Translations under genes and position numbers: made by a program
Shown: positions 52,568 to 61,990 of the stretch, piece after piece
How the letters are laid out: the number at the start of each line of letters is the position of its first letter
Numbering within the stretch: position 1 is the first letter of the stretch
DNA from: Paraburkholderia piptadeniae
GTDB lineage: Bacteria; Pseudomonadota; Gammaproteobacteria; Burkholderiales; Burkholderiaceae
NCBI RefSeq assembly: GCF_900007165.1
Contig: NZ_CYGY02000096.1
Coordinates: 1 to 64,000, forward strand
Direction of reading: 5' to 3'
Length of the DNA stretch: 64,000 nt
The notes under the pieces: generated by a model
Database searches by the model: none
The model's input: only the letters and a program-made list of their open reading frames with translations
Told to the model about the DNA's origin: nothing

Positions 52568-54133
52568 TCACGCGTCATGGAGGTCAGGCGGGGTTGAATC
52601 CACCTTGAAGATGGAGATGGCGGTGCGCAGTCCGATCGCCTGCTCCTCCAGCGACCGTGCCGCTGCCGCCGACTCCTCCACGAGGGTGGCGTTCTGCTGG
52701 CTCATGCGATCTAGCTGATTGACCGCGGTATGGACCTGCTCGATACCATCCGTCTGCTGCTCAGATGCAGTCGAAATTTCAGCGACGATTTCCAGCACCT
52801 TGCGCACCGCCTGTTTGATCTGCTCAACACTGGCGCCGACCTCTCCGGCCTGACGGGCGCTATCTTGGATCATGCCGACCGATGTCTCGATGATTTCCTT
52901 GATCTCCTTGGCCGCCGCCGATGAGCGCTGCGCCAGCGAGCGCACCTCGCTCGCCACCACGGCGAAGCCGCGTCCCTGCTCGCCGGCGCGCGCGGCTTCA
53001 ACCGCGGCGTTGAGCGCCAGGATGTTGGTTTGGAACGCGATGCCTTCGATGAGGCTGGTAATCTCCGAGATCTCGGCCGCGCTTTCGTTGACGCGCCCGA
53101 TCGTCCCGAGCATCTTCTGCACCGCCGAGTGGCCCGTATCCGCAATGTCGCTTGCGTTCGCTGCGAACGCCTTCGCCTCGTGTGCATTTTCCGCGTTCTG
53201 TTTTACTGTTTCGGTCAATTGCGTCATGCTCGCTGCGGTTTGCTCTAGTGAGGCGGCTTGCTGCTCGGTGCGGGTAGCCAGCGAGGCGTTCTCCGAGGCA
53301 ATTTGACTCGCTGCCGAATTGATGGTCTCAACGCTGGTCCGCACGCCACCGATGATCTGTGCGAGGCTTCCATTCATTTTCTGCAAGGCTCGCATTAGCT
53401 GTCCCATCTCGTCGTCTGTCCTCGTGTCGATGCGCACCGTCAAATCTCCGTCCGCGACGCGATTGGCTGATTCGACGGCCGCGCGCGCCGGCTCGGCCAC
53501 CGAGCGGGTGATCGCCCAACTGCACGTAATGCCAAGCACAATTGCGATGAGGGCGGACACTGCAATCGTCAGTGTGGCGTCACGGGCGGCCGTCGCGGCG
53601 TCATTGCCGCTTTGCGCCATCAGGTCGGTTTGAAATTTCACGAGATTGTCGATCGCGTCGAAGTATGCTTGTTGCTCCTTGCGTAGATCGCCAAACATGA
53701 GATCGATGGCTTGGTCCTTTTGCCCCTGCCTTGTGAGACCGACGACCTTGTCGCGCGTATCCCGGTAACGCAACTGTACTGCCCGCATCTCGTCGAAAAG
53801 CTTGCGTCCCTCCGTGAAGCGAATGAGCGCATCGAGCCGCTTGACCACTGGCTCGTACTTGCTGCGCGTTTGCTCGACTTGCTCCAGGTCCCTCGTGACC
53901 TCGTCCGTGCCGCGGGCAAGCAGCGCACTGCGCATTTGGCGCGCCGTGAAGTTTGCATAGTCTTTGAGTTGATGGGCAAGTTCGACCTTGAGATAGGTTT
54001 CATTGACCAACTCTTGGGTGCGCTGGCTTGCCGCACGAAGCTGAAGCACCGCGAGAGCCGAGATTCCGATCAGCAGCACGATCAAGAGACCAAAAGCTGC
54101 CGACAGACGAACACCGATCTTGAGGTTATTCAT
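52568..54133 (-). CDS. Methyl-accepting chemotaxis protein
   Basis: 521 residues. TM1 lies at about 9-30, then a four-helix periplasmic sensor domain of about 160 residues, TM2 at about 190-210, HAMP (ITRSVAEPARAAVESANRVA), and a long signalling coiled coil. The conserved hairpin tip is IEGIAFQTNILALNAAVEAA, with RGFAVVASEVRSLAQRSSAA. No C-terminal CheR pentapeptide is present. The ligand is unknown; the neighbouring AcfC-like protein could be its partner (inference). Confidence 0.96.
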   Translation of the reverse strand: MNNLKIGVRLSAAFGLLIVLLIGISALAVLQLRAASQRTQELVNETYLKVELAHQLKDYANFTARQMRSALLARGTDEVTRDLEQVEQTRSKYEPVVKRLDALIRFTEGRKLFDEMRAVQLRYRDTRDKVVGLTRQGQKDQAIDLMFGDLRKEQQAYFDAIDNLVKFQTDLMAQSGNDAATAARDATLTIAVSALIAIVLGITCSWAITRSVAEPARAAVESANRVADGDLTVRIDTRTDDEMGQLMRALQKMNGSLAQIIGGVRTSVETINSAASQIASENASLATRTEQQAASLEQTAASMTQLTETVKQNAENAHEAKAFAANASDIADTGHSAVQKMLGTIGRVNESAAEISEITSLIEGIAFQTNILALNAAVEAARAGEQGRGFAVVASEVRSLAQRSSAAAKEIKEIIETSVGMIQDSARQAGEVGASVEQIKQAVRKVLEIVAEISTASEQQTDGIEQVHTAVNQLDRMSQQNATLVEESAAAARSLEEQAIGLRTAISIFKVDSTPPDLHDA

Positions 54134-54264
54134 TTTTTTAATGAGAAATTGAACACAAAGAAATTCTCGCTCCTGAAATGGTGCTGGCGAGCGCTCTGCG
54201 GGCGATGGTACGGAAACGGATTACGGCTATTTCCGTCCACCTGGCATCCACTTCCAAAAAAAAA

Positions 54265-54286
54265 GGTGCCGTGCTAGCACGGCACC
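54265..54286 (-). terminator. Rho-independent terminator
   Basis: A perfect 22-bp palindrome (GGTGCCGTGCTAGCACGGCA plus CC) is followed on the minus strand by nine T residues. It would end leftward transcripts coming from the glcG-like gene (54627-55160) before the chemoreceptor gene. Confidence 0.88.
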
Positions 54287-54289
54287 CAA

Positions 54290-54626
54290 ACGATCCCGGA
54301 GACAGGGGTGGAGGAGGATCCGGGATCCCTACGAGGTGGTGCGACAGGCCGGAAGAAGCTACCCCGGCAAAGCGTCTTGTGGCTCGCTGGGTAATCAAGA
54401 GAACGTTGGTCTGACTCAGCAGCGCCTCGTGGTACTCGGCAGGCAGCACCGCGAGCAGCCCGCCAAAGCGGGATATCGCCTCGGCGTTCCACGTCAACGC
54501 TTTCTGTTACGCCTCAGCTCTTCTCCGCAAGTGTTTGAGATTATTGCCAGCATCGCAACGTCTCTCACCCTTGCGTCCAAAGCCCTTAGCCGGAGCGAGC
54601 GTACCGGCAGGGCGTCTCGAACCGAT
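54290..54626. other. Untranslated stretch between terminator and glcG-like gene
   Basis: No gene recognised. It is probably the 3' untranslated part of the glcG-like transcript. Confidence 0.4.
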
Positions 54627-55160
54627 CTAATGCGGTAGCTTGTCTTTGATCTTTGCTACCGCCGCCAGCGCGCAGGCTTCATCTTTGTCCCCACCCGGCG
54701 AACCACCCACGCCAATGCCGGCGATGATTTCGTCCCCGACCTTGATGGCGACACCGCCCGGCAACGTCGTCACATTCGGCGTGGATGCCAGGGACTGTGC
54801 AGCAAGTGGTGGAAATTTCGACGTAAGTAAATCCAGGAACTGGCTGGTGCGATCGAAATGGAAAACCGACCCCATCGAAACTGCGGTATATGCCTTCCGA
54901 TATGAGGAGTCCCTCGTATGAACCGCGGCGTGATCGCTCCGCAAGACAGCTTGGGGCGTTCCCGCTACGTCGACTACAGTTGCCGTCACGGCATAGCCCT
55001 TTGCGTTGCACGTTTGCACGGCTTCGAGCGCCGCTTCGAACGCGAGATTCATCGGTAGGACGTATCCGCTCGTCGAAACTTGCGCGTACGCCGCCGATAG
55101 CGAGCTGAGGCCTGCGACCGCGATCGCGCCGAGCGTGATCGCATTTTTTGTTTTCGACAT
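54627..55160 (-). CDS. GlcG/HbpS family protein with signal peptide
   Basis: 177 residues. Signal peptide (ITLGAIAVAGLSSLSAAYAQ), then the Haem_degrading (GlcG/HbpS) domain. VTATVVDVAGTPQAVLRSDH, HTRDSSYRKAYTAVSMG, LPGGVAIKVGDEIIAGIGVG and SPGGDKDEACALAAVAKI are typical. HbpS-type proteins bind haem or cobalamin-like ligands; the role here is unknown. Element b lies 157 bp upstream. A relic of its C-terminus is near 47195-47300. Confidence 0.92.
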   Translation of the reverse strand: MSKTKNAITLGAIAVAGLSSLSAAYAQVSTSGYVLPMNLAFEAALEAVQTCNAKGYAVTATVVDVAGTPQAVLRSDHAAVHTRDSSYRKAYTAVSMGSVFHFDRTSQFLDLLTSKFPPLAAQSLASTPNVTTLPGGVAIKVGDEIIAGIGVGGSPGGDKDEACALAAVAKIKDKLPH

Positions 55161-55317
55161 CTGATCTCTCGTGAGGAGTGTTGTCCGTCCAGGCTTGCAC
55201 TGTGAGCCGGGTGAAACATAATTTCTTCGCGGTTGAAAATTCTGACGTCGCTAGACGCGCGTCGGTCAGAACAGGCTTCAAATAACTCAGCTATTGTTCA
55301 ACTTACAACGCTCACTC

Positions 55318-55357
55318 GCAAATGAGATATTCTGTTTTCGATTGAAAGAGAATCTTT
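55318..55357 (+). promoter_or_regulatory. Conserved upstream element, copy b
   Basis: GCAAATGAGAT at 55318-55328, 15 bp, GAAAGAGAATCTTT at 55344-55357. It reads away from the glcG-like gene (start 55160) and towards the CMD gene (start 55939). Confidence 0.77.
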
Positions 55358-55938
55358 AGATTGGTCGCGCATGACGCGGTACATCGCGCCAGACCAAACG
55401 GTTCCTCGCCTGTACGAGCCTGCTTCGGTTGGCGACAACTCGGTGCGACGCAACGAGATTTGAGCGCCCTCACAGGGTTGAAGGCTTGAAACTGACCTGC
55501 CTGTGCAGCTCGTCAGCGATGGGATGCAGGAGATGAGGCGCTTCAGCGCCGACCACGCTGTAGCCACATCCCGCGCAGCCCAAGCAGTCTGCTGCATCGA
55601 TCTGTCTGGATCCTAGAGGGAATTATTTGGGAATGCGCTTGCCAACACGCGCAGTCACTGGCGTGCCAGTGGACGGGCAGCGCTCTTCCTTTGCAGTTGA
55701 GCGTCTCATGCCGCTCGTCGGGGTAGCGGAGCTCGTGCATGTGAATCGCGGGCTTTAGTCCAACCAATTTATCGAAAATCTCAGACTAGGGATGTTCGAG
55801 ACTGCGCAAGATAAAGATTATCTATATATCCGACAAAGCACGTCTGCCTTGCGGAGCCGGCATGGTCACTTTACTGTTGTTAACGCGCTCTTGTATGCGC
55901 TCACGTTAACGCTGGTATCCAAATAGGAATTGTGAAAA
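55358..55938. other. Long upstream region of the CMD gene
   Basis: About 580 bp without a recognisable gene. The last 150 bp are A/T-rich and probably contain the CMD promoter. Confidence 0.4.
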
Positions 55939-56268
55939 ATGAGCTACCAAGAAAGATCGGACCTTAACCTGTCAGAAGAACTGTTCCGGCTCGCCGGGCC
56001 AGATGGGAAGACGTTCAAAGCGTTTCACCACGACGCCATTGCGCGCGCAGATGGGCACATTCCCAACAAGTATCGGGAGCTCGTCGCATTAGGTGTTGCC
56101 TTTACAACACAATGCCCGCTCTGCGTTGATTTGCATACAGCAGGGGCGAAACGGCACGGTGCCACTCGTGAGGAAATTGCTGAGGTGTGCATGATCGCAG
56201 CTGCCATGCGTGCCGGCGCTGCATATGGGCAAGGACTGCTTGCGTTGAAGCTGTATGACGAGCGGTAG
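55939..56268 (+). CDS. Carboxymuconolactone decarboxylase-family (AhpD-like) protein
   Basis: 109 residues. The CMD core is KYRELVALGVAFTTQCPLCV, then DLHTAGAKRHGATREEIAEV, with CPLC and the distal His forming the AhpD-type redox site. It is the intact parent type of the fragment at 45713-45933. It precedes a GMC oxidoreductase gene by about 290 bp in the same direction. Peroxidase-like or decarboxylase activity cannot be separated from sequence. Confidence 0.93.
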   Translation: MSYQERSDLNLSEELFRLAGPDGKTFKAFHHDAIARADGHIPNKYRELVALGVAFTTQCPLCVDLHTAGAKRHGATREEIAEVCMIAAAMRAGAAYGQGLLALKLYDER

Positions 56269-56557
56269 CCTCCACTGAGGTCGCAAATCTGCTAAACGAG
56301 GCGGTCTACGAAGCCCAAGGATTGCTCCGGAACCGCCTCGCCCCGGATGGATTGGTGGCCAAGGACTTGGACCATAGGTGCCCAATGCGCCTAGCTTCGA
56401 GACGTGTCGGCGGCGACTGCCGCGGCCGTTGAAGCGGCGGGTAGCGCGTTGATGCGTGCGAGCCCACGTCTGAAGCCAGATTCGTTCGACGTCTCGTGTC
56501 GCACGCTAGCAGCTTGGGCTCAGGCGACGTCTGAGTTCTTCGGAAATAGGAACAGCC

Positions 56558-58066
56558 ATGGACGATCAGGTTGAAGTGTTGGTCATAGGGAGCGGGTTTG
56601 GGGGAGCCATTGCTGCGAAAAAACTAGCGGAAGCGAACAGAAACGTTCTGATGCTAGAGCGCGGTCCGTGGCGAGACACGGTTCCGATGCAGTCGACTGA
56701 CATCGAAGACTTGGCTCCTCTCCCGCAAGGGCGGCATGCATTTACCTATGGCTTGAGATCCGTTAGGGCTAGTCTTTTTGCAGGCGAGATGGTTATTAAT
56801 AAAAGAGGGTTTGTCGAGGCATATCTCGGTGACGGCATCAATGTGATTTGCTCTTCAAATGTTGGGGGAGGTAGTCATATCTATGCGGCAGTGTTGGGTA
56901 GACCTTTCGACCCCACGTACTGGGATAATCGACATCCGCGGATTTCTCAAGAGCACATGGAAAGCTACTATGACGAGATTCTTACCCTGCTCAACGCAAG
57001 GCCCATATTTCCCGATGATATGGTCCCAAACAAACTTGATCAAACCAATTACAAGGGCGAGCTGTCGAATGCAGGGCTAAGAAATGCACCCATTGGCATC
57101 CTTTTGCCCAAGAAACCTGGACAGGCGACGAAGGTCACGGCGGAGCACGGGGTTGAGCGGTGGGAGTGCGACATGCGGAATAATAGCTTTCTCGGATCTC
57201 CGTCCGGGGCGAAAACAACTTTGGATTTCTCGGTCATCTGGCCAGCAATACAGTATGGCTTGGTTGTACGCGATCTGTGTGAGGTCAAGTCGATTCACAA
57301 ACTAAGAGGGGAAGGTGAGCGCAAGATGCGATATGAAGTCCGTTATAGAGACCATCGAAGCGGACAGGACGAACGAGTGCTCGCGGAAAGCGTCATCCTG
57401 GCGGCCGGTGGCGTAAATACTGTACGTTTGCTAATGAAGAGCCGCGATGTTGATCATGGCCTGGATGGCATGCCACGGTTGGGCTATGGATTTGGCACGA
57501 ATGGCGGGTTTTTTGGCTTTTGGAAGGAGAACAGCGACAGGGATCTTAGTATTGGTACGCCGCTCTGCGGACCTTTCAGAACAAAAGACTCACTAAGCAA
57601 ATCTGCACAAATGCTCCGTGCGAGCATTCAGGGTATCGAAGAGGTGCCACTTCCGGAATTTTTAAGAAAGTGGCTGCGCAAGAACTCCTTTATTGTTGCT
57701 ATTGGGGGAGATGAGGGCAATGGTTTAATGACGATGAGGCGGGGTAAGTTCAAGATCCGGTATAACAAAAATGATAATAATGTTTATCAGGAGATTTCCG
57801 ATGAAATACGGAGTATAGAGGCTTCAACGAAAACAAAGGTGTACGCTACTGGTGCTCCCATAACAGTTCAGCCCATCGGGGGCGCTTGTTTGGGTAGGTC
57901 GAATCTGGATGGTGTCGTCGATGAAAACGGCGAGGTTTTTGACAATCCTGGGCTATATGTGACAGATGCCGCCGCGCTACCCGAGCCACCTGGAGCTCCA
58001 CCGAGTCTGTCGATCGCAGCATGGTCTGCCCACGTCGCTGATAGGTTGTTGGAATCGCTGCAATGA
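56558..58066 (+). CDS. GMC-type FAD-dependent oxidoreductase
   Basis: 502 residues. The FAD motif is VLVIGSGFGGAIAAKKLAEA with VLMLERGPW. VGGGSHIYAAVLGRPFDP, VILAAGGVNTVRLLMKSRDV and the C-terminal FAD region NPGLYVTDAAALPEPPGAPP resemble cholesterol oxidase-like and other long GMC enzymes. No signal peptide. Codon use here is more A/T-rich than in its neighbours, suggesting later acquisition. The substrate is probably an alcohol or sterol-like compound (inference). Confidence 0.9.
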   Translation: MDDQVEVLVIGSGFGGAIAAKKLAEANRNVLMLERGPWRDTVPMQSTDIEDLAPLPQGRHAFTYGLRSVRASLFAGEMVINKRGFVEAYLGDGINVICSSNVGGGSHIYAAVLGRPFDPTYWDNRHPRISQEHMESYYDEILTLLNARPIFPDDMVPNKLDQTNYKGELSNAGLRNAPIGILLPKKPGQATKVTAEHGVERWECDMRNNSFLGSPSGAKTTLDFSVIWPAIQYGLVVRDLCEVKSIHKLRGEGERKMRYEVRYRDHRSGQDERVLAESVILAAGGVNTVRLLMKSRDVDHGLDGMPRLGYGFGTNGGFFGFWKENSDRDLSIGTPLCGPFRTKDSLSKSAQMLRASIQGIEEVPLPEFLRKWLRKNSFIVAIGGDEGNGLMTMRRGKFKIRYNKNDNNVYQEISDEIRSIEASTKTKVYATGAPITVQPIGGACLGRSNLDGVVDENGEVFDNPGLYVTDAAALPEPPGAPPSLSIAAWSAHVADRLLESLQ

Positions 58067-58492
58067 TCTGCGAAGACGTATTTCAGGCTGCAGTGCGCCC
58101 ATAGCGCTCGCCTATCCGCGGTGTGCTAGCGCGGTTGAATGGAGGCGATCTCTTGGCTACTATTCCTCCCGGAAACCTGCTGTTGCATATGCCCCACCCA
58201 CTTTAAGTACCCCGGCACGGACTAGCATTGCAGCAGCAGCCGGATAGTGCACTGCTTCTATCCAGAAGCATGCAGCGAGCGAGGGGCTCTTTTCATGTCA
58301 GGATGAGCGACGGGTTGTCAAAATATGCCGTATTTGGTCGCAGGCTCCAAGCCGCATTAATCGGGCTTACGTATTAGGATCTTCGTTGAAAGCATCGCAC
58401 TGTCAGCAACGAACGGCGTTCCGTCGCAACGTGTCCCCAGTGTCGCTGGACAGAGGTCTCGTTTCGTTAAGCTAATGACCGGGCCGAACATT
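58067..58492. other. Convergent intergenic region
   Basis: Lies between the convergent GMC and cyclase genes. No further gene recognised. Confidence 0.45.
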
Positions 58493-59272
58493 TCACGCAG
58501 GCGCGATAGCGAAGGCACGCGCTGGGAACCCAGTGGCATCCGCGACCTTTGGAAACGCGACGACGACAAGAGCTCCGGCTTCCGGCAGCTCGCATAGATT
58601 AGCGAGCAATTCAATCTGGTATCGATTTTTCGAAAGAACAAGTCCTTCGAGCGAGAAATCGGAGCGAGATGTCGCGGAGCCGGGGTCTGTGTCAAGTGTT
58701 TCATGGCCACAGGCGGTTGCGCCGCAGACATCAAAGAGATAATCGATTACCTCTTTGCTCCAACCGGGAGTATGGGAGACACCTTCGGCATCGAGGTTTT
58801 GCATGCTCGCGTGATCGGGCCATCGCTTAGACCAGTCGGTACGCAGTGCCACGAACGCTCCCCGAGGGATTGCGTTGTTGCGAAGCTCCCACTCTCTGAT
58901 GTCGTCCATCGACACCGTGTAGTCCGCATCATGCTCAACTTTGGCATGGATGTCGATTACAACGAGGGGCAGTAGTTGTTCGCGCACTTCCAATTGGTCC
59001 AACGTCCGTAGGTCACCATGAAAATGAGATGGCGGATCCACATGCGTTCCCCACTGCCCCACGTGAGTGAACACGTGCGCCTGGAAACCGTGTTGATCAA
59101 GGTTGAAGAGGCAGCTCCTGCTCATCTTGGTAAAGCCGGACCACAGTGGGCTTGACTCGTCGGCTGTGTGGCTAAGGTCAATCCAGCGCCCGGCCTTAAG
59201 GATTTCGTGAAGGGTCCAAAACGGATTCGGATCAAGTGCCGCAGCCGCTTCATTTCGGGATGTAAAACTCAT
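58493..59272 (-). CDS. Cyclase family protein (kynurenine formamidase-like)
   Basis: 259 residues. The metal motif HVGQWGTHVDPPSHF (HxGTHxDxPxHF) is the signature of the cyclase/KynB/isatin hydrolase superfamily, which hydrolyses amide or lactone bonds with Mn or Zn. TVSMDDIREWELRNNAIPRG and AFVALRTDWSKRW follow. It lies 158 bp downstream of the transporter gene in the same direction, so substrate uptake and hydrolysis may be linked. Confidence 0.92.
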   Translation of the reverse strand: MSFTSRNEAAAALDPNPFWTLHEILKAGRWIDLSHTADESSPLWSGFTKMSRSCLFNLDQHGFQAHVFTHVGQWGTHVDPPSHFHGDLRTLDQLEVREQLLPLVVIDIHAKVEHDADYTVSMDDIREWELRNNAIPRGAFVALRTDWSKRWPDHASMQNLDAEGVSHTPGWSKEVIDYLFDVCGATACGHETLDTDPGSATSRSDFSLEGLVLSKNRYQIELLANLCELPEAGALVVVAFPKVADATGFPARAFAIAPA

Positions 59273-59430
59273 TTTGGGCTATCCTGGAAATAGGTGTATA
59301 TCGTAAATGACCGGATGACCATGCTGCTATTATCACGGGCCAGCGTCTGTCAGGTGAAACGGTTCTGGAGGAGGAACTATGAGAGGGACAACTGAGGGCT
59401 TGGAAGATAAGATGCGTCTGTCTTATTGAC

Positions 59431-60729
59431 TCAGCCGGTGAGCTTTCCGATAATCGACAGAACACCACTTGCCAGGCAAAACAAACCAACAGCCAACACT
59501 AGGAGATTTGTGGGTTTGCGTCTGTACGGAGCCAATGCCTCAATTTTAAAAAGAGCGTAGAGCGGGAGGAAATAGACAATAAAGACGTTTGCGGGTACGA
59601 ACAGCGATGTTATCAAGTTGATTACGTTCAGGTTATAAATAGCCGCCCCGACGGTAATCACAAAGACACTAATGATCACAAGCCACGAGAAGCTTTTGCC
59701 GCTTACTGTCGAATCGGATAAGCGCAGAAAGTTTTTCCCGAAGCTTCGCGCGCTTTCCTCCGTTGCGAGGTAGTGCGCAAGAAACGCTTTGATGATTGCG
59801 GTAAAAACTATCAGCTGCGAAGCGATCGCCAACGCCGGTGTGTCGAACTTTCTGGCCAAGAAAGAAAGAATCGTGAGATTGCTGGCTTTGAGCGTTACGA
59901 GCTCTTGCGGCGACAGTGCGAAAATGCAGCTCCAGGAAAAGAAAGCCATCGTGGAAACGGCCAGGGCAGTTGCAGCGAAGAGAATACGGGGGACTTTAGT
60001 CCGCGCAGCTTGACCGTAGTGTTCCTTCTGCGCAACGACGAAGCTTGAGACGATGGAGGTGAAAGCGAACGCAAAAACTGTCACTGGCAAACCATCCCAG
60101 ATACTGCTCGAAAGAAGCTTGATAGTCGGCACCTGGCTGGCTGTTGAAACGATTGAGAAATTCCAATGTGCGGCAGCTAGGAATCCGAAAAACACAATCG
60201 ATATGATGAACGGGGCGACAATCATGCTCATAGTCCGAACGATAACATTCGTGCCGAAGCGCACAATCAACATCAATGCGGCAATGCTGACCGGCGCAAC
60301 GACCCACCTCGACACGTCGTCTATGTGCAGTTGAGTTTTTGAGAAATCGATCAGTGTGTTGGTGATGGTGATTGCATAGATCATCATCACCGGGAAGACC
60401 GTAAAGAAGTAGGTCGCAGTGAGAAATCTTCCCCACTTAGGCCCCAAAAATTCGTTTGTGGTATCCAAAACATTTCCAGAGTGCTTCCCATGCGTCGCAC
60501 CCGCAAGAACAAATCTAGCCAGTGCGAGATAGGGGAAGTAAGTTACCGGAAATGCCAGCAAAGTTAGCAATACCATTGGCCAGAAACCATGTGCACCCAA
60601 CGTAACCGGCCAAAAAAGGGAGCCACCACCAACTGCACACCCATAAATACCAAGCGTCCAAACCGTGTCGTGACGGGTCCAACCGCGGCTGGACGTCTCC
60701 ACGGTTTTGCTCATAGCGACTGTTTTCAT
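59431..60729 (-). CDS. HAAAP/SdaC-type amino acid transporter
   Basis: About 432 residues with 11 hydrophobic helices. The N-terminal WTLGIYGCAVGGGSLFWPVT and GPKWGRFLTATYFFTVFPVM resemble the hydroxy/aromatic amino acid permease family (SdaC, TdcC, YhaO). The start is uncertain: GTG 60744, ATG 60729 or ATG 60714, none with a clear ribosome site. It forms a leftward pair with the cyclase. Confidence 0.9.
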   Translation of the reverse strand: MKTVAMSKTVETSSRGWTRHDTVWTLGIYGCAVGGGSLFWPVTLGAHGFWPMVLLTLLAFPVTYFPYLALARFVLAGATHGKHSGNVLDTTNEFLGPKWGRFLTATYFFTVFPVMMIYAITITNTLIDFSKTQLHIDDVSRWVVAPVSIAALMLIVRFGTNVIVRTMSMIVAPFIISIVFFGFLAAAHWNFSIVSTASQVPTIKLLSSSIWDGLPVTVFAFAFTSIVSSFVVAQKEHYGQAARTKVPRILFAATALAVSTMAFFSWSCIFALSPQELVTLKASNLTILSFLARKFDTPALAIASQLIVFTAIIKAFLAHYLATEESARSFGKNFLRLSDSTVSGKSFSWLVIISVFVITVGAAIYNLNVINLITSLFVPANVFIVYFLPLYALFKIEALAPYRRKPTNLLVLAVGLFCLASGVLSIIGKLTG

Positions 60730-60744
60730 GAAATGGTTTCTCAC

Positions 60745-61372
60745 TGAGTGAAAATCGCGGACTTTGCCGCCATTGTTCAGATTCGATAATTCTGGATAAA
60801 AATGCTTGCAGCAACTCGGCAGAGCCCCTTGAAGCGGTTGCGATTTCGACTCATCTGAGATGGATAGCCATCTCGATGACTGCGGGACGATTGAAACATT
60901 CCGCGTAGCCCTTCGGACGCTCGGTTCCGACTATCGAAACTAGTACGTAGAAATCCTGACTCGCGGGCCGGAAGTTTCTAGTCCGCCACAGCACCTTGAT
61001 AAGACCGCGAAGGCGGATCGCTTGATCGCTGGCAGGCCAGCACTCGAGTGAGACGCCGATATGAGCTGCGACTTCAAGGCGGACGTGCAGTGCACCAATG
61101 TTGGAAGTGACCGAAGATCGACGGTGCGGCACTCCGGTGTTTGATCGGAGCGGGCACGCTTCGGCGCTTTTCAATTGAGTATCCAGTGCTGATAGAGGGA
61201 CTCTCCTCTCGTCGCCAGAACGGGTGCGCCTTGTCGAACCCGTACTTACCCTCGACGGTTCCACGTATCGAAACGTGTGATTTCGGAATCCATTATCGAT
61301 GTTTCAATAGGACTTGCGAATTCGCCCGCTACTTAACAGAAGACGTTTGACGTCGATCGATTGGAGGTCGTT
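60745..61372. other. Region without assignable gene
   Basis: A minus-strand frame at 60851-61264 has a partly protein-like C-terminal half (VSLECWPASDQAIRLRGLIK, then DFYVLVSIVGTERPKGYAEC). It lacks a ribosome site and a known family. It may be a decayed enzyme of the neighbouring cluster. Confidence 0.35.
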
Positions 61373-61825
61373 GTGGAAACCAAAATCAGTGATAATGTGG
61401 ATAGGCAGAGCGGCAACGCTGAACAGCTCCTGAACGAAGGCTGCGCATGTTTGAAGAAGTTTTTGGACACATTCAACTCTGGAGATGCAAAGGCTTGGGC
61501 CGAAACACTGCACTATCCGCATGTGCGGATTGCGGGCGGCCAGATTCAAACGTGGGATACCCCTGAAGAATACGCTGCTTCTAACGACGCCAAGCAGCTC
61601 GCTGATAGTTCCGGCTGGAGCAGTTCCTCGCACACGAAGTTGGAGATGGTGCAAGCTTCAAATGATAAGTTGCACTTCATTGTCCATTTCGATCGCCATG
61701 ACGCCAACGGGGCTTTGATACTTCACGCGGAATCGCTTTATATTTTGACTAAAGTTAACGGCAAATGGGGGGCCGCGGCCAGATCCAGTTTTGTCGGTAT
61801 TGCGGGTACGAACACAGCGTTTTGA
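61373..61825 (+). CDS. SnoaL/NTF2-like protein
   Basis: 150 residues from GTG 61373 (GGAGG 5 nt upstream; TTG 61361 is less likely). The fold pattern is an N-terminal helix (LKKFLDTFNSGDAKAWAETL), then HYPHVRIAGG and a C-terminal sheet (KLHFIVHFDRHDANGALILH, AESLYILTKVNGKWG). It matches NTF2/SnoaL-like small enzymes. It is convergent with the IclR gene and near the cyclase, so it could act in the same pathway. Confidence 0.85.
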   Translation: METKISDNVDRQSGNAEQLLNEGCACLKKFLDTFNSGDAKAWAETLHYPHVRIAGGQIQTWDTPEEYAASNDAKQLADSSGWSSSSHTKLEMVQASNDKLHFIVHFDRHDANGALILHAESLYILTKVNGKWGAAARSSFVGIAGTNTAF

Positions 61826-61990
61826 CGATTCCGGGTCTGCTTTTAAGATATAGACGTTCGGTCGCGGCGCGAAGAATATTGAATTGCGAGATTTTGCGCT
61901 ATTCTGTTTCTTTCGCTCTAAAAGCAGACCTATCATTTTCAGTCGCACAGATCGCTTTGATGGCGATTACGCTAAACGGCCAATGATAAG

